DNA of 64,000 nucleotides from Sciurus carolinensis (GCF_902686445.1 NC_062217.1:175711598-175775597); one strand, 5' to 3'. Positions 1 through 9,895 are shown, counted from the stretch's first letter. Notes: generated by a model not told the origin, from the sequence alone. Program-made: numbers and translations.

Positions 1-1177
1 GCAAACAGGTCCTGTAGTTCCATGAATGGCAAATGGGGCTCATGGCATGGTGATGTTCTCTCCAAATGGCATGTGTCTGCCCCTGTGGCCTTCCTGTTGG
101 CTTGTCTCTGCTCCATTCCTGCAGTTTTCCTAGGATGATGACCCATGTTACTGGCATTTCTTAACCTCGGGGGGCTCCACTGTAGCTCTTTGTCTTCCTC
201 CTCACATCTCCATACTTTGCCTTGCCAGGGGGTGCCCATAGGGACTCTGACCCCACTGCACTTTGCCTGGTCTCCCAGGCCTTCCTTTGAAATCTTGGTG
301 GAAGCCTCCATGACCCCCTAACTCCAGCATCCTGCTGCAGAACCAGCACCATGTGGTTCACACCCAGGTTTGCTGCCATCTTAAGCAGTAACCAAGCCTC
401 CAGGGACCCTGGCTGCAGCAGCCTCTGAGTGCCTGGGTGGCTGAGCATGTTGAAGAAACCTCCTAGGCCCCTTGTGCAAGAAGGGTGCCCCACTGACCTC
501 TTCTCAAGGGACTTTTCACCTTTACTCCCTTGAACTTGAGTTGAGTGTGGCCTTGCCAGTTCCTGAGATGCCCTCAGCCATCTTTCTCATGGTCTCTAGG
601 TATGGTCTTTAGCATTCCTTTAGTGGCGGTAATGTCCTTAACAGTTGTAGCTTCCTTAGACCCAGTTTTACACTTGCCTTTCAAATCCACGTTTTAAAAA
701 TCTTTATGTTCTGCTTTCTGCTCCTGATTATCACAAGAAATTTGGCTAAAAACCACCAGCAATAGCCACGCCACCGCCTGAATGTTATGCTGCCTAGACA
801 TTTCTTTCATCAGATTAAGTGGTCCATCACTTCTAAAATGGGCCTCACAGAAAGTCTCAGGACACGGGTAAAATGCAGACAACTTCTCAGCCAGACCATA
901 ACATGAATGGTCTCTACTCCAAATTCCAATGGAGTCCTCCTTTCTGAATACTCTTGAGCCACGTCTTCACTGATCACTATCCTATTGCTATTCTAGTCTT
1001 CTGAATTCCCAACAGAATTGGCCATTAATCTCTGCTTACAACAATGTAAAGCATTTCCATATTGCACTGCTATACATCTCAAAATGCCTCCCACCAATTC
1101 AAAAAAACTCAAAAAACTTTTGAACCACATGGTTAGGTTAGTCATAGCAATGACCCCACTTTTTGGTACCAATTTCT
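1..1177 (-). mobile_element. MaLR-class endogenous retrovirus, internal region (partial)
   Basis: Read on the minus strand, this stretch follows directly from the LTR at 1,178-1,569 and resembles the non-coding internal part of mammalian MaLR (ERVL-related) elements, as in the THE1/MST group. Just inside the LTR the minus strand reads TTGGTACCAAAAAGTGGGG, which looks like the primer-binding site of this group. No intact gag or pol frame is visible; the short reading frames here are interrupted by stops. The element is cut by the left edge of the window, so whether a second LTR exists cannot be seen. Identification is by recalled sequence resemblance, not by alignment. The left 150 bases are the least certain part. 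Confidence 0.65.
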
Positions 1178-1569
1178 GGTTTAGTCAGCTATTTTGCTGC
1201 TGTAACTAAAAGACCAAACCAGCACAATTATAGCAGAGGAAGAGTTTATTTGAGGGCTCACAGTTTCAGAGATCTTAGTTCATAGAAGGCTGGCTCCATT
1301 CCTCAGAGCTTGAGGTGAGGCTGAACATCATGGTGGGAGAAGGTGGCAGAGGGAAGCAGCTCATATCACAGTGATCAGGAAGCAGAGAGAGACTACACTC
1401 TCCAGATACAAAATATATACCCTGTAGCCATGCCCCCACTTCAATTATCCCATCCGGGATGAACTCACTGACTGGGCTGAGACTCTCACAACCCAGTCAC
1501 TTCTCCTCTGAACCTTCCTGCATGGTCTCACATGTGAGCTTTTGGGGGACACTTCACATCTAAACCACA
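1178..1569 (-). mobile_element. MaLR-class LTR (5' LTR of the element to its left)
   Basis: On the minus strand the segment starts TGTGGTTTAGATGTG and ends with CTAAACCA, so it has the TG...CA ends expected of an LTR and is 392 bp long, normal for MaLR LTRs. On the plus strand it reads as the familiar antisense MaLR text: a 'tttattt...ggctcacagtttcagag' block, an 'aacatcatggtggga' block and a 'cacatctaaacca' end. Because the internal region lies on its left, it is the 5' LTR of a minus-strand element. Confidence 0.75.
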
Positions 1570-3241
1570 GCAAGGGCCCATGGAGGAAGGGGCATCTCAT
1601 GACAAAGGAAGTCTGCCAGGCTGACAGAGACAACACGCCAAGGCTCTGAGCTGCCCCTGAGCTGGTATGTCATTAAGCTGGTGTTCTGAAGTCTGCACCA
1701 CACAAGGAAATGTGGGAGTCAGGAATGTTTCCACTGTGGACTTGACATGGCCCTTCCAGTGCAGCAGGCAGGCATGTTGGCAAGATCTGAGGTGTGTGCC
1801 CGATGAGCTCAACAAGGAGGAAGTGTGGTTCCAGGAAGGACCTACACAGGACCAAGTCCCAGGACCCCAGGACTTTGGCTGGGGCATGAAGAGGAGTCAG
1901 TCGAGGAGACCAGAGGGTGGTCATCAATGGCAGGGGCAGAGAGCAGGAATGTCATGCATGCCAGAAGGGAGTCAGGGGGTCAGTCATGCAGGGAGACTGG
2001 CTGAGATCAGGCCTGGGAAGCTCTGCGAGGGTCCCTGGTGGGGCGTGGGCACAAGGAGCCTGAGTTGAGGGTCTGGAAGAGAATTCCAGGCAGGACTCTG
2101 GGAGACCTGGAGTAAGACTCACAGTGAGACAGCAGTAAGGTACAAAGAGAGGGAGGTGTGTAGCGTGAAGGAAGACTTTTTACAGGACCCACGTCACCGA
2201 GACCACCTAGGGGCTGATGGCATGGCACAGAAGTGAATAGCCTTGGGTGGGGTGGGCACCTCATCTGTGCAGCAGGACCCAGGAGGTACGGAGAGGCTGC
2301 CAGATGCCAGGGGGCTGTTGACTTGGCAGGAAGATCACAGGCTGCCAATCCTTCCTCAATGAAGGTGGTGGCGAGTGGTTTTGAGAGATGGGTAAGTGGA
2401 AACAACCAACATCTTTGAGTGACGAGGGTACATGTGCAAGAAGCCAGGGGTGTTGGAGAGGAGTGCTCTTCAATTTAGCTCTCTAGTTTTTCTCAAGTTT
2501 GGTTTTCTCTAATCTAGGGCAAGCTCAACAAAAGTGGGTAGCTCAGGTGTCAGTCTTGGGAGACAGCCAGGCAAATGAAGGGGACAGGAAGGGGCAAGGG
2601 ACAGGGTACACAGGGGTGATTCTGCTCTGGGGAGGAGCACAGTAAGGTGGGAAGCAGAGATCTGTGCACGCATGCTTGTGTTTGTGTGTGCAGGTGTGTG
2701 AGCTGGGGGTGACTGCTAAGGAAGGGGTGGGAACAACAGCAGGTTGGAGGTCTTCAGGAGGTCCCACACAAGTGGATTTGAAGGTGAGGGGGTATAGGGA
2801 GGATGAGGTGTCTGGACTAGGACAAGGCGTGGTTATTGGTATTGCGAAGAATGAGGATAAGACCAAGGCAGTGGTGTTGAAGTGGAACCAGCAAGAGGTC
2901 AGGGCCACCCACTCAGGTGCTGGAGTCTTCAGGAGTGGACACATGATAGGGGGACAGGGGCTGAGTCTGTGAGGGGTGTCTGGAAGGAGAGGAGGTTGCC
3001 CTTCAAAGGGCTGAGTCCAATGACATGGCTTCACAGGAGCTGGCTGGAGAAAGAAGGGGACCAGGAAAGCCAGGTGATGCTACCCCAACTTGTCCAAGGA
3101 GTGCTGAGGTGATAGGGAGAAGATGGCTTAAGGGGAACAGGGAACAAGGTCCAAACCTCAGCAATGCCCCTACATTTGTTTTCTTTTAAGGGTATATGCT
3201 TGGCATATGATGATTTCATTAAAAAGAAGAAGAAAAGAGAC
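1570..3241. other. Upstream intergenic sequence, no gene recognised
   Basis: No coding exon, RNA gene or clear repeat was recognised. The plus strand is purine-rich (many GGAGG, GAGAGG and GGGGTG runs) between about 1,850 and 3,110, which produces several long but meaningless frames on both strands. Part of it may be an old, diverged repeat. Confidence 0.5.
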
Positions 3242-3641
3242 TGTATTAGCCAGCTTGAACTGCTATAACAAAAAAACCCGAACTGAAGGGCTTAAACAAC
3301 AGAAATTTATTTCTTACATTTCTGGAGGCTGTAAGTTCAAGGTCTCAGGCTGTTGATGGTGAGGTAGTTCCAGCAGGGGTTGGTTCCTGGTGAGGGGTCC
3401 TGGCTTGTTGGGAAATCTCCCTGTGTGCTCCCAGGACCTGGTGTGCAGTGAAGAGGTGGAGAATAATAGCTCTCTCCTGTCTCCTCTTATAAGAACTTGG
3501 ATCCTTTTGGATCAGGTGCCACCCTTAGAACCTCATTTAATGGCAATTATCTCCAGATAGGCTCCATCTCCTAGTTTATTCACATTGGGGTTTAGGACTT
3601 AAACATATGAATTTGGGGTGTGTGTAATTCTCTCCGCAGCA
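3242..3641 (-). mobile_element. MLT1-like MaLR LTR, antisense
   Basis: The plus strand opens with tgtattagccagcttgaac and continues with the antisense MLT1 landmarks: cagaaatttatttct, 'tctggaggctgtaagttcaag', 'cttataagaacttgga', 'cacattggggtttaggactt' and 'acatatgaatttgggg'. Length of about 400 bp fits a solo MLT1 LTR. It is older and more diverged than the LTR at 1,178-1,569. Confidence 0.75.
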
Positions 3642-4849
3642 CTTACCTACTGAATGAAGTAAACACTGGTCTGTAAGTCAAATGGAACTTGGTGGGATCA
3701 GACTGGTGTTCAGTGTAAGCAGAAACCTTTACATAGTAAAGTGGTGATGCCTACTGCTCTCTGGCCTGCTACCAACCAGCCTGCTGCCCACCAGTTTTGT
3801 GACCCAGCAACCTGCCCAGCCATCACCCCCACCCCTGCAGGTGCTGTTTTTCTAATAGAATAGAATGAACATCATATACCATTGGCACTACTATGCTCTC
3901 AGCAACTGAGGGTTGGCCTCCCTGGAGCCACTGAGGGGGAAGGCTCTGTGCACGCTGCACACCTCTTCAGTTCTCTGTGGACATCCTCCACCCCAACATA
4001 TGTGTCTGAAAAACTCTGGAGTGACCATGTCCAGAATGGTGTCCCTGAGCCCTGGAAACATGGCTGTGCACCTTGAACTGGGCTCCCAGTATCAGATACC
4101 CATTTCAAAGTCCTGGTGTGAAAAAATATTAACACTGTTAAATACTGGATAGGCAAAGAATGATATTTGTATTTATTCGGTTAAATGTGTTGCTAAAATT
4201 AATAGCTACTTGTTACCTTTAAAGATGTAGCTACTAGAAAATGTAACATTACAAACGGGGCTCCTATTTGTCTACAGCACCTGCTCCCTTCAGGGTGGAT
4301 GCTGCCTCAGGTCTCAGCCTGGGCGTGGTTCCCCCACCCCCAGCAGGAAGGTCTCGGCCCCAGCCCCACCATCAGCTAGGCCATGAACTGTGCAGTGATT
4401 AATTAAAAGTCCCTGTCCAGAGGCACAGACCCAGATAGCTGTCTCTAGGTGCGGGACGTGGGCAGCAGCCGGCTGCCCAAGCACCCCCAACTCAGGCTTG
4501 CTTCTTAAAAGTACTTTTCCTTTTACTGTTTTCTTGGCTACAGATACCTTCTATTTCTTTTAAGTAGTCAGCATCAGGAACTTGGTGGACACATTAGGAA
4601 GTTGCAAAATCCCGTACACTTGTTCTGTGGGTGGGGCTGGGGTGAACGACAGGATCTGTGCAGACCCGACTTCCAGGGAACTGAGGCGTCTCCCCCACCT
4701 TCCAGGACCCGGCCCACTCCCCACCAGGTTGACGTCCCTGAGGGCTGGACCCACTGCTGAAGAACAGACACATGGTGCTGCAGGGTCAGGCTGGAGGTTC
4801 TCTGAGTCCCTGGGACCTTTTTTAAGCCGAAAAGCAGTGGGCTGGCTCA
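3642..4849. other. Upstream intergenic sequence, no gene recognised
   Basis: A mixed stretch with an AT-richer part around 4,090-4,260 and 4,495-4,565 and GC-rich parts on either side. No exon or clear repeat was recognised. A frame that opens at 4,582 runs into the GA tract and is an artefact of the low-complexity sequence. Confidence 0.5.
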
Positions 4850-4873
4850 GAGAAAGAGAAAGGGGAGAGAGAG

Positions 4874-4917
<44 letters not shown>

Positions 4918-5626
4918 AAGGGAGGAAGAGAGAGGAAGAGAGAGGAGAGAGAGGAGAAAGGGAGGAAGAGAGAGAGAAGGAGAGAGGAGAGAGGGAAAAG
5001 AGAGAGGAAGAGAGAGAGAGAGGGAAAAGAGGAAGACAGAGGAGAGAGGGAAAAGAGAGGGAAAAGAGGAAGAGAGAGAGGAGAGAGGGGTGAAAGAGAG
5101 GGAAAAGAGAAAGGAAGAGAGGAGAAAGGAAAAAGGAGAGAGGGAAAAGAGAGAGGAAGAGAGAGAGAGGGAAAAGAGGAAGAGAGAGAGAGGAGAGAGG
5201 GAAGAGAGAGAGGAGAGAGGGAAAAGACAGGAGAGAGGGAAAAGAGGAGAGAGGGAAAAGAGAGGAAGAGAGAGAGAGGGAAAAGAGGAAGACATAGGAG
5301 AGAGGGAAAAGAGAGGGAAAAGAGGAAGAGAGAGAGAGAGGAGAGAGGGAAAAGACAGGAGAGAGGGAAAAGAGAGAGAGGAGAGGGGGGAGAGAGGGAA
5401 AAGAGGAGAGAGAGGAGAGAGGGAAAAGAGAGAGGAGAGAGGGAAAAGAGGAGAGAGAGAGAGGGAAAAGAGAGGAAGGGAGAGAGAGGAGGGGGTGAAA
5501 GAGATAGAGGGAAAAAAGAGAGGAGAGAGGAAAAAGAGAGAGGAGAGAGGGAAAAGAGAGAGGAAGAGAGAGAGGGAAAAGAGAAAAAGAGAGGGGAGAG
5601 AGAGGAGAGACAGGGGGGAGAGAGAG

Positions 5627-5687
<61 letters not shown>

Positions 5688-5710
5688 AAGAGAGAAAGAG
5701 AGAGAGAGAG
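4850..5710 (+). repeat. 860-bp polypurine (GA-rich) tract
   Basis: The plus strand is almost entirely A and G for about 860 bases, built from (GA)n, GGAAAAGAG and GGAAGAGAG words with only isolated pyrimidines (for example GACAGA at 5,035 and GGGGTGAAAG near 5,088 and 5,493). There is higher-order order as well: the word run GGGAAAAGAGGAAGACA occurs at about 5,022 and again at about 5,278, each followed by a similar array, suggesting a unit near 256 bp that has been duplicated and then drifted. Such tracts can form intramolecular triplex (H-DNA) and vary in length by slippage. The long Arg/Glu/Lys frames on + and Ser/Leu/Phe frames on - are by-products, not genes. Confidence 0.97.
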
Positions 5711-5732
5711 CGCGCGCGCGCGCCCGCGCGCG
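5711..5732. repeat. (CG)n block at the head of the CpG island
   Basis: Twenty-two bases of alternating C and G with one CCC interruption, directly joined to the end of the GA tract. Alternating CG is the classic Z-DNA-forming sequence. It marks the sharp start of the CpG-rich promoter. Confidence 0.95.
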
Positions 5733-6030
5733 AGCTGCCCCTTTAAAAGGCGGGGTCGTGGGAGCAGGGCATTGATGGCGTCAGAGTGCGGAGGCGGAGT
5801 CTGCACGCAGCTGCGGCGTAGGGGGCGGGACTGGGCGCGCGGAGGCCCGGCCGGTTTAAGAGTAGCACGGTCAGAGAGCAGCTCCGCCCCTCCCCGCGCA
5901 GGCCCCGCCTCGCGGACAGGCGCGGTCCCTGCGTAGACTCCAGGCTCCGCCCACCCTGTCCCCGCCCCTCTCAGGCCCCGCCCAGTTCGACAGTCCCTGC
6001 TCCGGGAGGCGGATCCCTCCGCCTGGATCC

Positions 6031-6090
6031 GCGCAGCCCCGCCCCGCGCAGCCCTGCCCGGCGCAGCCCCGCCCGGCGCAGCCCCGCCCC
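6031..6090 (+). repeat. 4 x 15-bp GC-box tandem array
   Basis: Four head-to-tail 15-mers fill this interval exactly: GCGCAGCCCCGCCCC, GCGCAGCCCTGCCCG, GCGCAGCCCCGCCCG and GCGCAGCCCCGCCCC. The first and fourth are identical and each contains a perfect CCCCGCCCC GC box; the middle two carry one or two changes. It lies about 300 bases before the start codon, close to where transcription probably begins. Confidence 0.95.
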
Positions 6091-6157
6091 CCGAGGGGCG
6101 GGCCCTGCCGAGCCCGAGTCCGCGGCAGCGGCTGCGGGAACTTTCCCGGCGGGTCTA

Positions 6158-6181
6158 ATGGCTGCGCGCGGGCCGCTGTGA
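6158..6181 (+). promoter_or_regulatory. Upstream ORF 1 in the INPP5A leader (MAARGPL)
   Basis: An ATG at 6,158 opens a 7-codon frame that ends at TGA 6,179-6,181. Context is tctaATGG, with T at -3 and G at +4, so it is of moderate to weak strength. It matters only if transcripts start upstream of 6,158, which is not known. Confidence 0.45.
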
Positions 6182-6280
6182 GGCGCGGCGGCGAGCGGGC
6201 GCGGGGCCGCGGAGCAGTGAGGAGCGACGAGCGCGAGGCCGGAGCCCCGGCCAGGCCCGGCCCGACCCGCCGAGCCCGCG

Positions 6281-6313
6281 ATGCGCCCCGGGGCCGCCCC
6301 CCGGCGCAGCTGA
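6281..6313 (+). promoter_or_regulatory. Upstream ORF 2 in the INPP5A leader (MRPGAAPRRS)
   Basis: An ATG at 6,281 opens a 10-codon frame ending at TGA 6,311-6,313, 82 bases before the INPP5A ATG. Its context is cgcgATGC (G at -3, C at +4). As it lies close to the main start, it is very likely inside the transcribed leader. Short uORFs of this kind usually lower translation of the main frame; that effect here is inference. Confidence 0.55.
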
Positions 6314-6395
6314 CGCCCGCGGCCCCGCGGACCCCGGCCCGGCCCCGCAGGAAGCGGCGCCGCCGCCCAGCCCAGCGCCCGCGCCGCCCGGCACG

Positions 6396-6470
6396 ATGGC
6401 GGGGAAGGCGGCCGCCCCGGGCACCGCGGTGTTGCTGGTGACGGCCAACGTGGGCTCGCTCTTCGACGAC
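6396..6470 (+). CDS. INPP5A: INPP5A coding exon 1 (residues 1-25)
   Basis: INPP5A is the type I inositol polyphosphate 5-phosphatase. It removes the 5-phosphate from Ins(1,4,5)P3 and Ins(1,3,4,5)P4, ending the calcium-release signal, and in mammals is held at membranes by a C-terminal prenylation motif that is not in this window. The exon encodes 25 residues that start MAGKAAAPGTAVLLV and end VGSLFDD, matching the N-terminus I know for mammalian INPP5A, where the hydrophobic strand leading to the TANVGSLFD segment begins the 5-phosphatase fold. The ATG has A at -3 and G at +4, a strong Kozak context. The exon ends in phase 0 at a consensus GTAAGT donor (6,471-6,476). The full human protein is about 412 residues, so this is only its start; reading through the donor gives a 109-residue frame that is not real. 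Confidence 0.96.
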
Positions 6471-6476
6471 GTAAGT

Positions 6477-7540
6477 GCCGCGCGGTCCGCTCGGAGCGCG
6501 GCCCCGAGACCCCGCGCCCGCCCCCGGGCCCGGGCCCGGGCCGCGAGCCCCGCGGGCCCGTCCCCGGCCCGAGCCTGGGCCCCTGGCCCTCGTCTCTGCG
6601 CCCACAACTTGAGGCCCCAGCCGGTTCGAACCCCCTGCCCCGACCCGGCCTCCAGAAACCAGGTCTGTGGCCCCGAACCTCCCACCCGCGGGAGCCACGC
6701 TCCCGACTCGGACGCCGGTGCTTGAGTTCCTATCCCTGTTTCCCATCCTGGCCCTGAGCCCCAAGACCGTGCACTGGACCAGGAGTCCTGAGCCTGGATC
6801 CCTGGTTCCTAAGCCCAGGCCCCCGAACCCTGACACCTCACCACCAACCCCTATCCTGGAGCTCCTGGTCCCCAAGCCCTGAACCCTGGGGCTCCCAAAC
6901 GCCATTCCCTGACCCCTGTCCATCTGCCCCTGTCTCCCTGGGTGCCTGAAGTGTAGGGCTCCCTCATTTCCCCTGGAAACTTGTGATCTCCTTGCTTCTC
7001 AAATGAGGGGACTGTTGGAAGCTCTGGAGGACCATATATCCCTGTTTATTCAGGAAAAGGTGCTGAGAAGCTCATCAAGAGCAGAGTGGGATCCTGACTG
7101 CCTAAGACCTTTGTGGTCCAGCCCCCACCAGTCCTCAGTCCCACCCAGGAACCCAGAGCCTGCCTTGGAGGCAGGAGGCGCCCAGGCCCAGGGTGCACTG
7201 GGAGCTCCCCAGAGCAGGCCTAGGCTGACCTAGTTCGTCATTTCAGCCACGGTGCCACCCCACTGTTGGTATTTAAACTGCCAACCCAAATAAAGCAGAA
7301 TGCGGCTCCAAGTGGCATGCTTGTTTAAGAAGAAAGGGTAATGTCACAGATGGAGCTGTGGAGCCACGTACTCCCTCCCTCCCTCCCTAGGTGAAGAGCT
7401 GGGGCTGTGCCAGGGTTGGGAGGTGTGTGCTGCGGATACAAGCCTGATTTAGATTTCAGGGGATGTTCTTGTTTCTTTACTGGCAGCAAGTATGGTTGGA
7501 AGAGTTTCATTAAGCTGAGTTATTGTACGGACTAGGTTTT
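6477..7540. other. Intron 1: CpG-island shoulder, then single-copy-looking sequence
   Basis: CpG-rich sequence continues to about 6,700 and then gives way to a C-rich stretch with repeated 'ccctgaacc/cctggatccc' wording (6,720-6,910). Nothing coding is recognised. The 350-residue minus-strand frame across 5,871-6,923 is a CpG-island artefact. Confidence 0.6.
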
Positions 7541-7725
7541 TTGGGGGGAAGGGGTTACTGGGGCTGAACCCAGGAGTACTCTACCACTGCACTATATCTC
7601 CAGCCCTTTTTTATTTTGAGTTAGGGTCTCATTAAGTTCCTGAAGCTGGCCTCGAGTTTGGGATTCTCCTGCCTCAGCCTCCCAAGTAGCTGGTATTATG
7701 GGAACGTGCCACAGTGCCTGGATAG
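7541..7725 (-). mobile_element. B1-ID dimeric SINE, antisense
   Basis: The plus strand shows the reverse complement of an ID-like half (tactggggctgaacccagg ... ctccagccc), an A-rich linker seen as tttttattttgag, and a B1 half (ctcctgcctcagcctccc ... gtgccacagtgcctgg). This two-part structure is typical of squirrel-family genomes. Confidence 0.88.
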
Positions 7726-8340
7726 TAGTAGTTCTTATTAATAAAAGGTGGGCGCTGTTTTTGTGTTTTGTAATGTAACTTCCAGGCACCTGTGTTATGC
7801 TTACCTGCTGGAGATGGACTGCTTCCCCTTGGACTTTGGGTGGACAACTTGTAGTTTCATGCGTGATCCTTCTTTACAAGAGCCTGAATGGGTGTGTGCC
7901 TGTATATTTAGCATTCTATTCTGGGCTTTCCAGTAACATGTCACTGTAACATGGTTTTGTTCAGATGATTCAGATCCGTTAACTGTGGCTTCAAAGCCTC
8001 AGAAATGTCAGGAAAATTAAGCATGGTGGGGCATTTTAGTCTCAAAGGGAAAGAATTTTGCTGTGCAAACATTCTTTCCAGTAATCTTTGATTCCGAGTT
8101 CTAGCATTTTGTTGCATTTCAACTCTATACTCATATCTTTCTCTGTAGGTATTAAAACGGGTAACTTGATTCATTTTTGTTTAGTGAATTTTTACTTTTT
8201 CTTAAAGGCTATATGGAATTTTGCATTATGTTTGCATTTGGAAGGAGCATTTGTTTTAGTAGACAGTACATGGGCTAACTCCACAGGGTGACTTGAGATT
8301 CAAGGCCAAGTAGAAAAGCATCTGTCTGTTTTCTTCTCTC
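7726..8340. other. Intron 1: AT-richer sequence, nothing recognised
   Basis: This is an AT-rich patch between two antisense SINEs. No exon, repeat family or regulatory motif was recognised. Confidence 0.5.
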
Positions 8341-8521
8341 TTTTTTTTGGTACTGGGACTTGAACCCAGGAAACTTTATCACTAAGCTACACCCCAGCCC
8401 TTTTATTTTTTATTTTGAGACAAGGTCTTGCTAAGTTACCATAGCTATCCTCCAACTTGCGATCCTCCTGCCTCAGCCTCCTGAGTGTCTGGAATTACAG
8501 GTGTGTGCCACCATGCCCAGA
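8341..8521 (-). mobile_element. B1-ID dimeric SINE, antisense
   Basis: Starts on the plus strand with a T run and ggtactgggacttgaaccc (ID half, reversed), has a ttttattttttattttgag linker, and ends in ctcctgcctcagcctcctgag ... gccaccatgcccag (B1 half, reversed). Confidence 0.9.
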
Positions 8522-9040
8522 TTCATGTTTCTTAATATGTGGAGCTTTGTCCCTCTGCCCCTTGTCGTCCTCCCCTCCCCCAGTGACCTGGCAAAGCAGG
8601 GCTCACTTGCATTCTAGGGCCTCCCTCCTTGGCGGAGGCTTGGGTGATGGTGCTCATGGTATGTAAGCCTGTGAAAGCAGTGGGTTCTCTAGAGAAGGAG
8701 GCTTTAGTTCCTTGGCTTATACTCCATTTCAGATCTGCTGTGACTGTTTTCCTTCACTCAACACGTACCCCTGCTGACAAACACCCCTCCCACAGTCTTC
8801 AGGCCTTCGAAGGAATTCTTTCTTGTCAGAAGCAAGCTCTGCTCTGTGCCTTATGCCTTAGGTGCTTCCGAGGGAGTCTGGTTCTGAGGAGAAAGGTGTC
8901 CAATTTGAAACAGACATGCTGACTGTGAAGGACATTTTTCCTATTATGTACAGCGATAGGTGGTTTGTTTCTGCTTTTGCAGTTTTGTGTCTCCCTTCTC
9001 CCCAAGAAGAGGTGACCCTTCTTGAAACACTGCATATGTA

Positions 9041-9044
<4 letters not shown>

Positions 9045-9084
<40 letters not shown>

Positions 9085-9158
9085 CGCATGTTGGGGATTG
9101 AACCCAGGGTCTTGCTGTGCTGAGCACAAGCTCTACCATGGAGCTCCACCCCCTGCCT
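9045..9158 (-). mobile_element. ID-type SINE (antisense) with (TG)n/(CG)n tail
   Basis: A (TG)n run (about 9,045-9,076) passes into a short CGCGCG run (to about 9,087), followed by ttggggattgaacccaggg and ctctaccatggagctcca, the reversed ID core with its tRNA-like B box. The repeat run sits where the A-rich tail of the SINE would be and has probably grown from it. Confidence 0.8.
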
Positions 9159-9895
9159 GTGTATGTAAATTTTAATCATGGTTTTGTCCTTAACACCCTG
9201 GAAATCTGTAGAACATCTAGTTCACCTCTTCTCATCGACACTCTTGGCATCCTCATGTCCCACAAGATAGCCAGGCTGCAGTTACTGCACTTCCCTGCTG
9301 AGGGCCTTCAGGTTGTTTGGAGTCCTATGATATTGCAGATTGTGCTTTAAATACCTTACAAGACATCAATTCCCAAATTTTATCCCTTCCATTCTTAGAG
9401 ATTATGGAGGATCCCAAGATTTCTTGTTTATGTAGGTTTTAGCTACAAATATTCACTATCAGAAGTTGAAACCAAGCAGGAGCGAAACTCAGGAACACAG
9501 CATATGTGGCATTAGCTGGCAGAGGGGTGGGTCATGGCATCCACATGCTCCCAGGAGGCATCCCGTGCCCTCGCGGCAGCATGGAGAAGGAACTCATCAC
9601 ACAGTGTTAGAGAGAGTTTTGGCCCAGGCACCCTCTGAAGAGGTGTCCTCCTTCTCTGTGGGATTCTTTGGTCAAGGTTGGGTCGGTCCCCTGTGGCCAG
9701 TTCCTGGTCAGTCCTTCTTACTTGCTTGCTGGTAGCTCTGGCTGTGGGTCCTTCTGCAAGGAGTTTTTGTTTGGTGGTGGCTTCACAGAGGTAGAGTCCA
9801 TGTGCCACCTACATTTCAGAGGTTTCAGTGCATCCACGGGTTGCATGACTTTTGCCAGTCGATTCTGAAACATTTATGTTGCCTCAAAAGAAGTC
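9159..9895. other. Intron 1: nothing recognised
   Basis: Single-copy-looking sequence between an ID-type SINE and an old L1 relic. The reading frames here are short and without recognisable similarity. Confidence 0.5.

Larger units (their letters stand above)
5733..6395 (+). promoter_or_regulatory. INPP5A: INPP5A CpG-island promoter and 5' leader
   Basis: This stretch is extremely GC- and CpG-rich and directly precedes the INPP5A start codon. It holds many GC boxes of the Sp1/KLF type on both strands, including gggggcggg near 5,821, repeated ccgcccc between 5,885 and 5,985, and a 4-copy array at 6,031-6,090. A TATA-like TTTAAAAGG lies at 5,742 and a TTTAAG at about 5,854, but island promoters of this kind usually start at several sites without a TATA box. 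A palindrome-like GGGAACTTTCCC is at 6,136-6,147. The transcription start is not determinable from sequence; a start somewhere in 6,050-6,180 would give a leader of about 215-345 bases. CpG richness continues through exon 1 to roughly 6,700. Confidence 0.85.

Noticed and set aside
5741..5750. TATA box (TTTAAAAGG) as the INPP5A core promoter
   Set aside because: It lies about 650 bases before the start codon, at the very edge of the CpG island, and the densest GC-box cluster is 200-300 bases downstream. It may be fortuitous, so it is only mentioned as TATA-like.
4582..5806. Long frames across the GA tract (397 and 218 residues on +, 319 and 157 residues on -)
   Set aside because: They consist of Arg/Glu/Lys/Gly or Ser/Leu/Phe runs forced by the (GA)n composition. 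Low-complexity DNA lacks stop codons in these frames; there is no start context, domain or splice partner.
5871..6923. A 350-residue minus-strand frame (and a 176-residue one) over the CpG island
   Set aside because: Very GC-rich DNA rarely contains stop codons. The translation is Gly/Ala/Arg-rich without any recognised domain and overlaps the INPP5A promoter and exon 1 in antisense.
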